The notes under the pieces are model-generated. The model was not told the DNA's origin, did no database searches, and saw only the letters and a program-made list of their open reading frames with translations. Below, one piece after another: positions 50,405 to 60,962 of a DNA stretch of 64,000 nucleotides. This DNA is from Doris montereyensis (lineage: Eukaryota > Mollusca > Gastropoda > Nudibranchia > Dorididae): the NCBI GenBank assembly GCA_037039925.1, contig JAXRKP010001141.1:16001-80000 (forward strand). The letters are read 5' to 3'. Made by a program: the position numbers and the translations under genes. How positions within the stretch are numbered: the first letter of the stretch is position 1; each line of letters begins with the position of its first letter.

Positions 50405-51139
50405 GCAATTCATTCTCATAAAAAGAACCCTCTATATCTTCACCTTTTAAATCTTTAATTTTATACGTGATAGGGTTAGTTTGTAAAACTTTATCAATGG
50501 TAAATAATTCACGTGTCCAATTTGTAGTGTAACCTTTTTTCAAAATGTTTTTTATATCTTGTAATCCTTACTATATCTCCTACTTTAAACTTAGGCTTCT
50601 TTTCACATGTTTCATCTTTAAAAACTCTTTTATAAATCTCTGATTCATTTTCTTTTTTACTACTTTCTATTGGAGTCATCTTGATCATGTTGTGAACGGT
50701 GTTGTTGTACTCATTTACAATTTGATCTAATACATCATAATATTTGTTTGTATTATAAGCAGTGAAATATTTAGATATTCTTTCTTTAAATATAGGTTCA
50801 CTCGTTCTACTATGCAAGATTTATTTTCATTATTTGTTGAGTATATTTCAATACCCTCTCTACTTAGTAGATCTTTGAAAATTTTGTTTTAAAATTCTTT
50901 TCAAATTTAATCCTATAAAAATGGGCGGAAAAAATAAAATCAATGTTCTGATATTCTGAACAATATTATATTGAAAAAACAAGAAAAAGAAATATTCCAT
51001 TATCCACCCATATTTTTTCTGGTTTTCTACCTGATTTGATAATTGTTATAAAAGCATTAGTTACTTCTAATCCACTTTTTGTTTTTAATGTTTTCACCCA
51101 AAGATATTTACTAAAAACATTTATAACAACTAATAGATA
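50405..51139 (-). pseudogene. retroviral-type (rve) integrase, C-terminal half, inactive
   Basis: In order on the minus strand: the first core block at about 51135-51010 (YLLVVINVFSKYLWV, where the catalytic Asp of the usual VID position is Asn), a second at WVDNG (about 51005), an AT-rich frame-breaking stretch, then STNNENKSCIVERVN (catalytic Glu, about 50845), the frame 50817-50509 with NEYNNTVHNMIKMTPIE and KFKVGDIVRITRYK (SH3-like DNA-binding fold), and a chromo-like tail to about 50405. This is the F54H12.3-like integrase of Polinton/adintovirus-type elements. The zinc-binding N-terminus is missing; the frame joins straight onto the upstream zinc-ribbon/PLA2 gene. Confidence 0.75.
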
Positions 51140-51141
51140 TT

Positions 51142-51577
51142 TTATATGTTTGTTACTTTAATTGAGTTTGTTTTTATTGTTTTGAAACTTTTTAACATAT
51201 CTTCATCACAAATTTTATCTCTTGTTTTTGTATCTTTATATTTGTCGTAACATATATCATGTTTCATGGCTGTCTCATCAATTTTGTTTATAGGTTTGTA
51301 TTTTTCTTTAGGTGTGTTGTCTGGATTTAAACGTTTTTTCAAATTAGTTCCGGGCCCAAGAAAAGAATATGAAGGATAATGCGCATTTCAAATGGTAAAT
51401 TATTAATTGCATCGTTAATTATTCCTTTTCCTTTCTGTATGGAAATAAATTTAGATTTCTTAGTATTACAAATAACACATAATCCTTGTATCATTAATCT
51501 GTTATTTTCTGTTATTTTCTCTTTTATATTTTTTGTAACAGTTTTCTTTTACATCTTAAACAATAGATGTTTTCCAT
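51142..51577 (-). pseudogene. zinc-ribbon plus phospholipase-A2-like protein
   Basis: The minus strand opens MENIYCLRCKRK (first CxxC), breaks frame, then has GLCVICNTKKSKFI (second CxxC), and continues without a stop into YSFLGPGTNL (calcium-loop-like, about 51385-51355) and DETAMKHDICYDKY (His-Asp active-site pair, about 51275-51235). This pairing of a DUF5679-like ribbon and a VP1-type PLA2 domain is typical of animal virus-like elements, where the enzyme is thought to help membrane escape. The ribbon has a one-base break. The stop is 3 bases from the integrase block. Confidence 0.65.
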
Positions 51578-51593
51578 TTTTAAGAGTAAATAA

Positions 51594-52003
51594 ATGAATG
51601 ATAAAATATCAGTAGAAAATGTTACTTTACCTAATGTTCCTCTATCAAATTAATCGACGCTGTTAAAAAATTAAAAATTAAAAACTTTAGAGGTGTTTTC
51701 TTGAGAGATGAGTTACCAAATAAACCAAGAAAGAATGAATGTGGAATTATTAACTTAGCCGATTCTGAAGATAAAAGTGGAACATATTGGGTGTGTTATT
51801 TTAAAGATAGATGATATTTTGATTCATATGGATTTCCTCCACCTGTTGAAATAATAAATTATTTTGAAAGAACCGTTAGAATACAATATTTATCAAATAC
51901 AAAAATCGGGTGTTATTTGTGGTCATCTATGTTTATACATTTTCTAAAAAAACTAAATGATGGAAATAAGTTTGATAATATTATACTAAATTTATTACCT
52001 TGA
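51594..52003 (+). pseudogene. adenain-type cysteine protease relic
   Basis: Plus-strand frames give FRGVFLRDELPNKPRKNECG, then GTYWVCYFKDR, YFDSYGFPPP and, after a frameshift, CGHLCLYIF and LNDGNKF. The order (a 'GT-x-WVCY' histidine motif, 'FDS-G' and 'CGH-CLY') is that of the Polinton capsid-maturation protease. The catalytic His is replaced by Tyr, there is a stop after KDR, and at least two frameshifts, so it cannot work. Confidence 0.7.
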
Positions 52004-52005
52004 AA

Positions 52006-52620
52006 ATGGAAAGAGTAAACAAATTTGGGTATACGAACGATGATAGTCAAGTTGTTCATCCCTTTTATCAGAGTCAAATAAATCTAGATGATTTAGAAAA
52101 AATGTAGAAGGTTTTAATAGAGATGGTAAAAGAAATTCTATATATGGATTACAACTGCAGACTGATAGTATTTATAGAAGAAAATTAGTTGAAATTCCAA
52201 AAGATCTAAATCTATTTGAAAGAGAAGAAATTAAACCAAAAATTCCATACTATATTATGTATGTAAACAATAAATGGAAATTAATTAAAAAACCAGATTG
52301 GGATATACATATTGAAGTTAAAAATAATACCGTTAGTTGTGATGGTAATTCTGTTGAAATACATAGAATTTATAATTCTGGTATAATATTTGGAAACTTA
52401 GTACCAATAAAAAATACATATATGAAGGAACTGCAATACTTGTAAAACATCATGGAGAATATTATATTGGAGCAAATAAAAAGCAAGATAATCGTACTGC
52501 TTTAGAATTTAAACCTAAATTTGAAAAACGATCAAAATTTATTAACCAATCCCCCAAACAACTCTGTATTTCTTATTAAAGTTTTTTTTATTAGGTAACA
52601 CGAGTAATGAAAAAACTATG
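52006..52620 (+). pseudogene. unknown Polinton protein between protease and capsid genes
   Basis: It starts MERVNKFGYTNDD and, after a break near 52100, has a frame with LQTDSIYRRKLVEIPKDLNL and KWKLIKKPDWDIHIEVKNN to 52445, then a frame with EYYIGANKKQDNRTALEFKP. Beta-rich and basic. Its position suggests a structural protein; I cannot name it. Confidence 0.45.
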
Positions 52621-52840
52621 ATTGAGGGGTTAAATGTGACAATTGAAAATTTAGACAAACCCACATTTTTTTTTTTTTTTTATAATTCAAAATAAAATCA
52701 TATCCAGATAATGTAAACATTAGATTATCCCAAGATATAAATCTAGATAAGATAAAGATTTATAAAGATGCTTATATTATCAAGAGAATAGCTTTTTCAA
52801 GAGAAGATATTTCTGATGATGAAATTCTTTACTTATAAAA
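52621..52840. other. Polinton inter-gene stretch
   Basis: Contains a run of about 20 T at 52663-52681 and short plus-strand frames. Nothing was recognised. Confidence 0.3.
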
Positions 52841-54045
52841 ATGGACAAACTAAATCTGACAGAGGAATTTATTGTTGATGAGTCAATAAAAGAATATGAA
52901 TATCATGAATATCAACCTGAGCAAATAGACTTGGATAGATACAAATACAGAATATAGATTTAATCATCAAGATTTATATTTAGATATTTCAGAAAGTTAT
53001 TTAGAGTTTAGTTGTCAACTAGTTCGTAAAAAAGGAGATGTTGAATCTACTTTTAAGGAAACAGATAAAATAACTATGATAAACAATGGATTGATGTATT
53101 TATTTTCATCAATAAAATATGGTTTAAGTGGTAGTCCAATTGAAAATATTATTAATCCTGGTGACACAACAACAATTATGGGGTATTTATCATATTCTGG
53201 AGATTTTGAAAAAACTAAAGATTAAACCAGTTATGGTATCTGTTGATGGATCCACAGATTTCAAAACAAAAGATTCGTTTCATGTTCTTCAAAAACACAT
53301 TATTCAAAACTCAACACCTAATGGATCTTTTAGTTTTGCTATTCCATTAAAACATATTTTTGGATTTTGTAAAAGTTATGATAAAGTATTATATGGTTTT
53401 TTGCATGAATTAGTTTTAAATAGAAAATTAAATGATCATCTAATCATTGCAAGCAATTATTAGAGAAGCACAAAAGAAGGAACCGACTCATCTGGAGAAT
53501 CTTCTATCGTTGGTGATGATTTAACGAGGGTGGTATAATTAAACTCGATATGTTTTCATGGTATATGTGTCACCTAACTTAACAATTGAAACTAAATTAT
53601 AAAGTGATGTAAAAAATAAACTTAACTATCAAATTAATTATAAACGATTTTCATTAGAAAAACAAACAGTACCACCAGGACATTATTGGAGTTGGAGATT
53701 ATCAACTTCTACATTACCAGATAAACCAAGATTTATTATCTTAGCATTTCAAAAAGTTAAAAATGATAAAATAGATGAATTCAATAATGCTAAATTTAAT
53801 CATGTTAACCTAAGAAACATTTATGTTAATTTAGATTCGGGAAGATATCCAGCAATTGATTATGATTTAGGCTTTGATAAGAATCACTTTTGTAGAATGT
53901 TTAAAGAAGCTATTAGTCTTAATAAAAAATGTTTTGGAAACAACGACAGTGTTAATATGACTCCATTCGATTATAAAAATATCTATCAAATCTATGTTTT
54001 TGATGTTAGTAATCAAAGTGATGGGAGTAACAATGCTTTGGCTCT
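52841..54045 (+). pseudogene. double-jelly-roll-type major-capsid-like protein, frameshifted
   Basis: Frames from the ATG at 52841 give, in order: an acidic N-terminus, RFNHQDLYLDISESYLEFS, TMINNGLMYLFSSIKYGLSG, PGDTTTIMGYLSYSGDF, then (53128-53463 frame) SFAIPLKHIFGFCKSYDKVL, and last PPGHYWSWRLSTSTLPDKPR and a tail with YVFDVSNQSDGSNN ending near 54045. This is the double-jelly-roll-like structural protein of animal Polinton-like elements. At least four frameshifts or stops. Beyond about 54045 the element's AT-rich composition ends. Confidence 0.65.
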
Positions 54046-54779
54046 TTTGTAGACCCTCATAATGCATTTTGTGTGAGAGTACTGATAGCACCATGCCCAA
54101 ATATAATATGGTGCAGAATGGTGGAGAAATAGGCATAAAGAGGAGTGTTCTTGCTGGCATGTTCAGGCCTTATGTGCCTCCTGGCACAGAAAGTTAAGAT
54201 TAAGGTAAGGCAAGGCATTGTCATTAAATGAAACCATGTCACGTCTGCACAGCTTCCAGATAATCATTCGATCCTGTAATACCTATGCACATGTCCTAAT
54301 TTGAGTTTCAACAGATATTGTTTCGACTCTATGAAATGCCTGTGATTGTAAAATGTTCATTTCGCTAAAGCCCATTTCGGTTCCAATACTAAAATCACCT
54401 GCTGCTTTAGGCAATCCTTCTTTCTGCTCATTAAGCGTAACACTAACAGGGCGTCTCATGTTCATGGGACTGGCGCAATCTGTTTCAAATTTCAAATTTC
54501 ATTATTGTTTTTTGTTGTTGACCTGCTTTGTGCTTATCGTGTGCTTGTCGATTTTGTTCTAGCTATGCTTATATCATTTTTCTTTATGTTTGAACATAAT
54601 ATACTGTCTTAGTCCTGCGTCTTCTACAATTATCTCTTCATATGTAATGACAAACGGACAAGCATCGAGTCTCAATATTTCTTTAATGTTTGCAGTGAAT
54701 ACCGCATAATATGCTTTCTCCCCAACCTACAAAGAGTTCATTCGTTTAATGATATGACGGGATACAAAATACTACAGCT
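54046..54779 (-). other. possible unknown minus-strand exons
   Basis: After a 'ctctttgtag' acceptor at about 54732, the minus strand stays open for about 49 codons (GEKAYYAVFTANIKEILRLD, then PFVITYEEIIVEDAG), with coding-like composition. A second frame at 54495-54283 (MKFETDCASPMNMRRPVSVT) follows. I recognise neither; they may be two exons of one gene or part of a retroelement. Confidence 0.3.
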
Positions 54780-54900
54780 AGATCTATTTGCGATGAAGAA
54801 ACTATATGATTTAAGGTGTATACAGTCCTTTTGAATATTTTTCATAGAAGTCGCAAAGTCATGTGGAGACTTGTAGTTGTAGCGTCATGAAAGTCAAATA
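54780..54900 (+). repeat. dispersed repeat shared with 59588-59715
   Basis: 'gatctatttgcgatgaagaa', 'ccttttgaatatttttcata' and 'tcatgtggagacttgtagtt' recur in the same order at 59588-59700. Confidence 0.75.
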
Positions 54901-55528
54901 CAGTCAATTCAAGCTGGAAACGCGCGTAATTAAAAACCCTATATCCTGGTTCAGAATAAATCCTTTTACACAAAACAAAGGAATAAAGTTTATGATGAAA
55001 TACAATGCAATTCATTGCCAAAGAAATTGAATTTAAAAATCACATGTTAATGAAAAGTTTTTTTTTAAAAACCTAATAAAACCACAAATAACCGCGTTAA
55101 CGTTAGTTAAACGGACAATAGTTGAAATTGACAATTATTAGAAGTTCTATAAAAAGCTCTTCAACCTTTTGAAGATACTGACACCTTGTTCTTTTTCCAA
55201 AAGAGCCGCGAGAAAATGACAATATATATGTGAAGTTTTAAAGACATGGCAAATTATAAAGGTAGCCATATTTGATGACGTCATAAACGGTCAAGATATA
55301 ATTTACGAACGTGTGTCCATCTTTTAAACCCTTCTAAATTGGATGCAGTTTCACTATGCCAAATTTCTTAGTTTTACGCGAAAAACAAATTTTCTTTAAG
55401 AAAAAAGTCATTAAGAATACCTATTAATAGTATTAATTTAACCTCTTTTCGTCAATGTTATGTAATTCAATGTACAGCGCTTAGAGATTGTTCTCTGGAA
55501 CGAGATATGTGCCTTTTATAAATTTCCA
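54901..55528. other. no gene seen
   Basis: AT-rich sequence. 'tgacgtcat' at about 55275 is a CRE-like palindrome in no evident promoter context. Confidence 0.35.
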
Positions 55529-55543
55529 TATTATTATTATTAC

Positions 55544-55591
<48 letters not shown>

Positions 55592-56770
55592 GACCGACAC
55601 AATGGAATGCCATTCAAATTGAACACGATCAGATGCCAATTTTGTCGGAGGGCTATTTTAGGGGTGGCATCAACATTCATCCTAAGGATGTGACCAGTCC
55701 ACTTTCATTTTCTACTCTTCACAATCAGTGATATTGACTCCAGTTGTGTTTTTTTCTTGAAGGTCTTTGTTTGATATCGTGTTTGGCCAAAAAATTTGAG
55801 GATCTTTTTGAGACATTTGTTTTGAAAGATATCCAGCTTTCTGCAGATGTTATTTTGTTTTTTTCCAAGATTCAGCACCATAAAGAAGGACAGCTAGAAG
55901 TAGCATATTAGATTTGTAGAATCTGAGTTTTGTTTTAATTGAGATTTTCTTGACTTCCAAATATTATTCAGTGATCCAAATGCTTTTTTTGCTTTTGTTA
56001 ACCTTACTTTGATCTCATCTTCAGAATTTCCATTTTGAGTAATTTTACTTTCGAGATATGTGAAAGCTTGTATTTTCAATCTCCTTGTTTCCAAGCTTCA
56101 CCGGTTGATTCGATTTGTTGTTCATCCTCATCATTTTTTTCTTCCAATATTTATGTGTAGCCCCAATTATCAACTCGCTGTGTTTTGGTTTTTTATCTGT
56201 GATGTTCTGTGTGTTCCTTCATAAGCCAATCGACAGCAAGGCAGAATAGAAAAGGTGATAGAATGCAGCCCTATTTCACACCTGTATTGATGTGTATGCT
56301 CTCCGTCAATTTATTTCCACAGATTACTTTAGCATGAAAGTCCCTGTACTGTAAAGCATTTTTATTATACTAACTACATTGGAGGAAATGTCATAGGGTC
56401 GTAGGATGTTCCAGTTCCATAATGCAGGTCTGTGTACACTATCAGTATCAAACGCCTTTTCAAAATCTATAAAATTTGAGTACTGGGGAGCATTCCATTC
56501 TTGGCATTGTTCAAAAATTTGTCTAAGAGTGGTCATGGTTTGAGTTTGAGCAAGAATGATCTTCCATAAATCCTGCTTGCTGCTTTCTAAGTTTTGGTTC
56601 GATTGTAGGGTTTATACGGTTTAGTAATATTTTGCTTAAAATTTTGCTGGTGATAGAGATTAACATGATTCCCCTATTATCACATTTAGAAAGATCTCCC
56701 TTTTTTCGATAGGTTGACGATGAGTCCCAGTAGCTCTTCTTTTTTCCCAAATTTCTTGAACTATGATTTG
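55529..56770 (-). mobile_element. LINE-C remnant with (ATT)n tail
   Basis: Minus-strand reverse transcriptase pieces: RKKGDLSKCDNRGIMLISIT and LRKQQAGFMEDHSC (56750-56523, motifs 1-2), NFIDFEKAFDT (56536-56324, motif 3), then KIQAFTYLESKITQNGNSED and RLTKAKKAFGSLNNIWKS (56094-55894), and a C-terminal region with a GHILRM-like motif (about 55690). The central YADD part is deleted or unreadable. An (ATT)n run at 55529-55590 forms the 3' tail. Several stops and frameshifts. Confidence 0.75.
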
Positions 56771-56774
56771 TAAT

Positions 56775-59570
56775 ATTTTAATAATAATAATAATAACAAT
56801 AATGAATAGTATTTTTATAGCGCATATCCAAGAATGCGCATTCAAAAAGAAAAAGAAGTAGATCTATAATATTATAATTCATAATAGTATAGATAATGGT
56901 ATACCAATTTCAATTACAAGGACAAGTATATAAATCATCAAAATTTACATTCAAATTAATGGTGAAACATAATACACAAATTTTGTCAAATGAGATATGC
57001 CTTTTTGAAAGATGGTGTTTCAATTGACATTTAAATATGTTGAGACTCTTTGCTTCTCTAATTTCCCTGGGTAAATCATTCCATACAACAGGGCCAACAT
57101 AAGAAAATGAACGTTCGCCATACCTTTTGTAAGACTTGAGGGAGAAGTTCTTTCATATATTAATTTGTCACTCGACGATCGCTAAGTGCGAGAAGGGCGG
57201 CGGAGATTCAAAAATTGTGACAAATAGAGTGGTATAGTTCTAATAGAAGATTTAAAACAAAAAAGAGCAATTTTATAAGTGATACGGTCTTTGACCTGCA
57301 GCCAATGTGATTTCTTTAGATCTTGCGTTATATTATCTCTTTTACTCTTTTTGACAATGACTCTTGCTGCATTGTCCTGAACTACCTGGAGTCGTGATAA
57401 CAGTCTTTTTGGGAGATTGGCAAAGAGAGAATTACAATAATCAATCTTTGAAAGGACCAAAGACGTCATTAATGTTTTATTAGTCACATCAAATGTCAAA
57501 AATTGCCGAACGTGGCTTATATTTCTGATTTGAAAATTCAAGGATTTACAAAGAGATGTTATTTGAGATGTCATAGAAAAATCATGATCGAAAATGATAC
57601 CCAAATTCTTAGCCCTGTGTGAACATTCAACTTTATGATCATTTATCTTTAGTTGGATAGGGGTATTTTGGTTTGTTATCCTTGGATTTTCAAAAAATGC
57701 CAGCTAGTCCTAACTGGCATTTTTTAAAATTTTAGCTAAGTTGTTTACTCTCTTCCCTTATTGTATCGATAAATTTGTTATTTATAATTTATATACACTT
57801 CGCACCTTCAGTGTAAATTTTTATCTTGATTAACACTTCCTTTCATTCATTCTCTATTATTTCTTCTTTCTAGACCCAGTGAGATATAGATCTAGTCTTA
57901 TATTTATCCTATCATTTCTTCTTTCTAGACCCAGTGAGATATAGATCTAGTCTTACATTTATCCTATTTTTTTCTTGTACTCTTGTCTCTCTCTCCCTTT
58001 CTTTCTTCCCTGCCTGTTTTCTTTCTTTTCTCTCTTTCACTCACACACTCACTCACACTCACGTCTCTCTCTCCCTTTCTCTTCTTCCTCTGCCTGTTTT
58101 CTCTTCTTTTTCTCTCTTCTCTCTCTCACTCACTCACTCTCTCTCTCTAGTTGGTCTCTCTCTTTCTCTCTCTCTCTCTCTCTGATCTCTCTCTCTCTCT
58201 CTCTCTCATTACCTCTCTCTCTCTCTCTCAAACCAAAGTAACAGTCTCTGAAAAACGTATCAAATCAGTTTTCTTGTTTTCTATGATCTCTCTCTCTCTG
58301 CCTTGAGACTCTCTCTATTTCATCTAAAGTTCTCTGTCTCTCTGCAGGTTTCTCTCTCTCTTCGTCTCTCTTTAAGACACTCTCTCTCTTTCTCTGTTCT
58401 TTCTTCACTCGAGAGCAAATTTCTGTGTCCTCCGGTGTGTCATTTTTCTATACCTTTCCCTGTCTCCTCCCTCCCTCCCTCCCTCCCTCCCTCCCTAGTC
58501 TCTCTCTCTCTCTATCTCTCTCTCTCTCTGAATCTTTTTCTCTCTCTCGATTTCATGTGGAGACTTCTAATTGTCTGAAAGTTACATGATTTAGTACTGT
58601 TATACAAACTAGGCTTACATGAACACACATTTAATACTCTCTATATATATTTCTCTCATCCTCTCTATCTCCTTCTCACCTTTTATTACATACTTATTTT
58701 CATATTTTTATTTCATTCTAGATCTGAACCTTCCACTCTCGCTCTTTTTTCACACCCCCGTCTGCTACGTTTCTTAACATTACTGTCTTTCTTTCTTTCT
58801 CCTTTATGTTTTACCAAAATCGGTGATTGGCAAATCTTCTGACATCACATTGTGTGATGCCGGGAGGTATTACTTAGATCTAGATTTTTTAAATATTTCT
58901 CGTTTGTTGTCTGACGAAGGGTTATACCGAAACGTCACGTGTTTGTTCTGTCTTTATTAGTGGAGTTGTCACTTATTGTCATATTTCGCCTGCATATAAA
59001 TGGTATTTTAGTTGGTAAGATTTTATTATTTCAACCATTGGTTGGGTGTAGATGGTAACTATTATAGGCCCAAGTACTGATCCTTGAGGTACACCATGTG
59101 TTAAAGTCTTTTGTTCGGAATATTCATTACCAATGTTGACGGATTGGTATCGCCCACGCAGATAAGATTCAAACCAAAGAACAGTCCCTGAAAAACCAAA
59201 TGTATTCTTAAGTGTGTTTAAAAGAATTTTATGATCTAGCGTATCAAACGCTGCAGTTTTCACTGTTTTGAGACTCTATTGCCTTTTATATTTCATCTAA
59301 AGTTGGGGGTAGCGTATTGATGTCCAAGTCATTTTCTGCAGGTTTAATGACCGTACGGAGCTTTGGCGTTTCTCTGTTTAAGACACACTCGAAATGCGCT
59401 TTCCCTCTGTTCATTTGGTTTGCTTCACTCGAGAGTAAATTTCCCTGTGTGTCCTTCATCGGTGTGTCATTTTTCTATACCTTTGGAAAGTTCTTTAGCT
59501 GTCTGGTATAGAGTCTTCATATCTTGTCTTTGGCTTGCTTATTCTGCTCTTTCTGCTAACAGGTCATAGT
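56775..59570 (-). mobile_element. LINE-D remnant, split by an inserted repeat
   Basis: The upstream (right) part, about 59570-58979, has AFDTLDHKILLNTLKNTFG, SYLRGRYQSVNIGN, GVPQGSVLGPI (motif 4) and ends HLYAGEI exactly where YADD is expected. The downstream (left) part, 57604-57182, resumes at a CR1/Jockey-like thumb (RAKNLGIIFDHDFSM, LVLSKIDYCNSLFANLPKRL, AARVIVKKSKRDNI, HWLQVKDRITYKIALFCFKS). The two are separated by 57778-58980, an R600 repeat in reverse orientation. An (ATT)n-like tail lies at 56777-56800. About 70 codons are lost at the break. Confidence 0.75.
57778..58980 (-). repeat. expanded R600 repeat inserted in LINE-D
   Basis: The ends match 33487-34090 in reverse: 58980-58650 ('gtcacttattg', 'aaacgtcacgtg', 'cacattgtgtgatgccgg') and 58030-57785 ('ctagacccagtgagatatag', duplicated as a 58-bp tandem). 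The middle (58030-58620) is swollen by CT repeats mixed with pieces of the neighbouring LINE. A perfect hairpin, 'aaaatgccag' and 'ctggcatttt' around 57700-57725, lies near its left end. Confidence 0.7.
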
Positions 59571-59714
59571 AATAGTATAGTAAGCTAGATCTATTTGTGA
59601 TGAAGAAACTATATAATGATTTAAGGTATACATTCCTTTTGAATATTTTTCATAGAATTGAGCCGTTGCGATTTCATGTGGAGACTTGTAATTGTAGCGT
59701 CATGAAAGTTATAC

Positions 59715-59945
59715 AAACAGTGTAGGCTTACATGAATGGAACATGATTTAGTACTGTTATACAAACTAGGCTTACATGAATGGAACATGATTTAATACTG
59801 TTATACAAACAATGTAGGCTTACATGAATGGAACATGATTTAGTACTGTTATACAAATAATGTAGGCTTACATGAATGGAACATGATTTAGTACTTTTAT
59901 ATATACAGTGTAGGCTTACATGAATGGAACATGATTTAGTACTAT
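59715..59945 (-). repeat. tandem repeat, about 49 bp x 5
   Basis: The unit 'aggcttacatgaatggaaca' + 'tgatttagtactgttataca' + 'aacaatgt' repeats about five times with few changes. One decayed unit also occurs at 58585-58620. Confidence 0.9.
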
Positions 59946-60089
59946 TATACAAATAACACGATGATAATATGACTAAAAGAGCATTTTTTTAAAATGTTGC
60001 ACTTTATTTTCGACATTTTAATTTAGTTTCATTTCTTAACTGCACTGATAATAAGATCAGTTCAAAACTGTCATTTCTTCAACTGCCTT

Positions 60090-60443
60090 TCACTTCAATT
60101 TTACTTCCCGTTTTACCAAAATCGGTGATTGGCACAATGGACATTCATGCATCGTGTCGCTACAGCCGTTGCAGCTGCATACGTGCCCACAGGGAAGAAA
60201 AACTGCACTGATCGGCTGCACTTTGCACACAATGCAAATCACTTTGGCTCTGAGAAGTTTGATCTCCTCTTGAAGCAAGCTTTCATACAGGCTATTGAGC
60301 ATTTTTTCTCTGTCTTGGACCTTGTCCTGGGAGCCGTTGTTGGCCACATTCCTGTTGTCCCGACGATAACAGCATGCGTCATTCGCGTTGCCTGAGGGGA
60401 CTTCGTCTTTGGAAAACAGTTCATGACATGTATTAGTATTCAT
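60090..60443 (-). CDS. RING-finger terminal exon, IAP-type
   Basis: A 117-residue frame ends with a complete C3HC4 RING: CIVC, 11 residues, CGHVCSCNGC, 6 residues, CPLC, then a short basic tail and stop. A helix (LYESLLQEEIKLLRAK) precedes it, as in IAP proteins. A 'tcttttag' acceptor lies just before the ATG (about 60450), so the first codons may be exon-internal rather than a true start. No BIR domain is seen within the following 3.5 kb. It resembles the exon at 31014-31355 in layout, but the two are clearly diverged. Confidence 0.7.
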   Translation of the reverse strand: MNTNTCHELFSKDEVPSGNANDACCYRRDNRNVANNGSQDKVQDREKMLNSLYESLLQEEIKLLRAKVICIVCKVQPISAVFLPCGHVCSCNGCSDTMHECPLCQSPILVKREVKLK

Positions 60444-60450
60444 GATTACT

Positions 60451-60928
60451 AAAAGAATGTGTTTCTCGTCCCGATAATTGTAAGTCCTTGATGAAGGATA
60501 ATGTGTCTCCCAACGGATTAATTTGGTGGGGTCAATATAATACTGCTGATGGCGTTATATGTTTAGATGTACATCAGAACTTTACGGAATATTCCATTCA
60601 AGTCAGATTTTTTCAACCTGAATGCAAAGATTTTTGTTCAGATTATTTATGAAGACTAATTTCAGCAAGTGTCACTGTCACACCATAGGCTCCAAGCACC
60701 AAAAGATCATAACACCTGTAAAAGTAATGAGATAAAGTTAAAAGTTAATTTAAACATAATATCATTTAATATGCAGCCATCACTATAAATCACTCTCCCT
60801 TGCTCACAACATCCGCTCTTCTGATATCATAACCACTCTTCTCTCGCTCACCGCTTTCACATCCCTTGTGATTATGTTCATTTTCATCGTGCTCCCCACA
60901 TCCACAATGCCCTCCACCAGAGAGTCAG

Positions 60929-60962
<34 letters not shown>

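Larger units (their letters stand above)
46690..54045. mobile_element. Polinton/Maverick-type virus-like element, degraded
   Basis: A cluster of genes typical of Polinton (Maverick, adintovirus-like) elements: packaging-type ATPase, minor-capsid-like protein, DUF8207-like protein and a small hydrophobic protein on the plus strand; a P-loop protein, integrase and zinc-ribbon/phospholipase-like protein on the minus strand; then cysteine protease, an unknown protein and a double-jelly-roll-type capsid-like protein on the plus strand. Base composition is markedly AT-richer than the flanks. Most genes have frameshifts, stops or lost catalytic residues. No DNA polymerase B was found, and no terminal inverted repeats could be identified, so this is a partial or rearranged element. 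Boundaries are approximate. Confidence 0.75.

Noticed and set aside
60643..60715. 23-codon minus-strand terminal exon after a ttttacag acceptor
   Set aside because: Only an acceptor and a short hydrophobic frame; no partner exon or family recognised.
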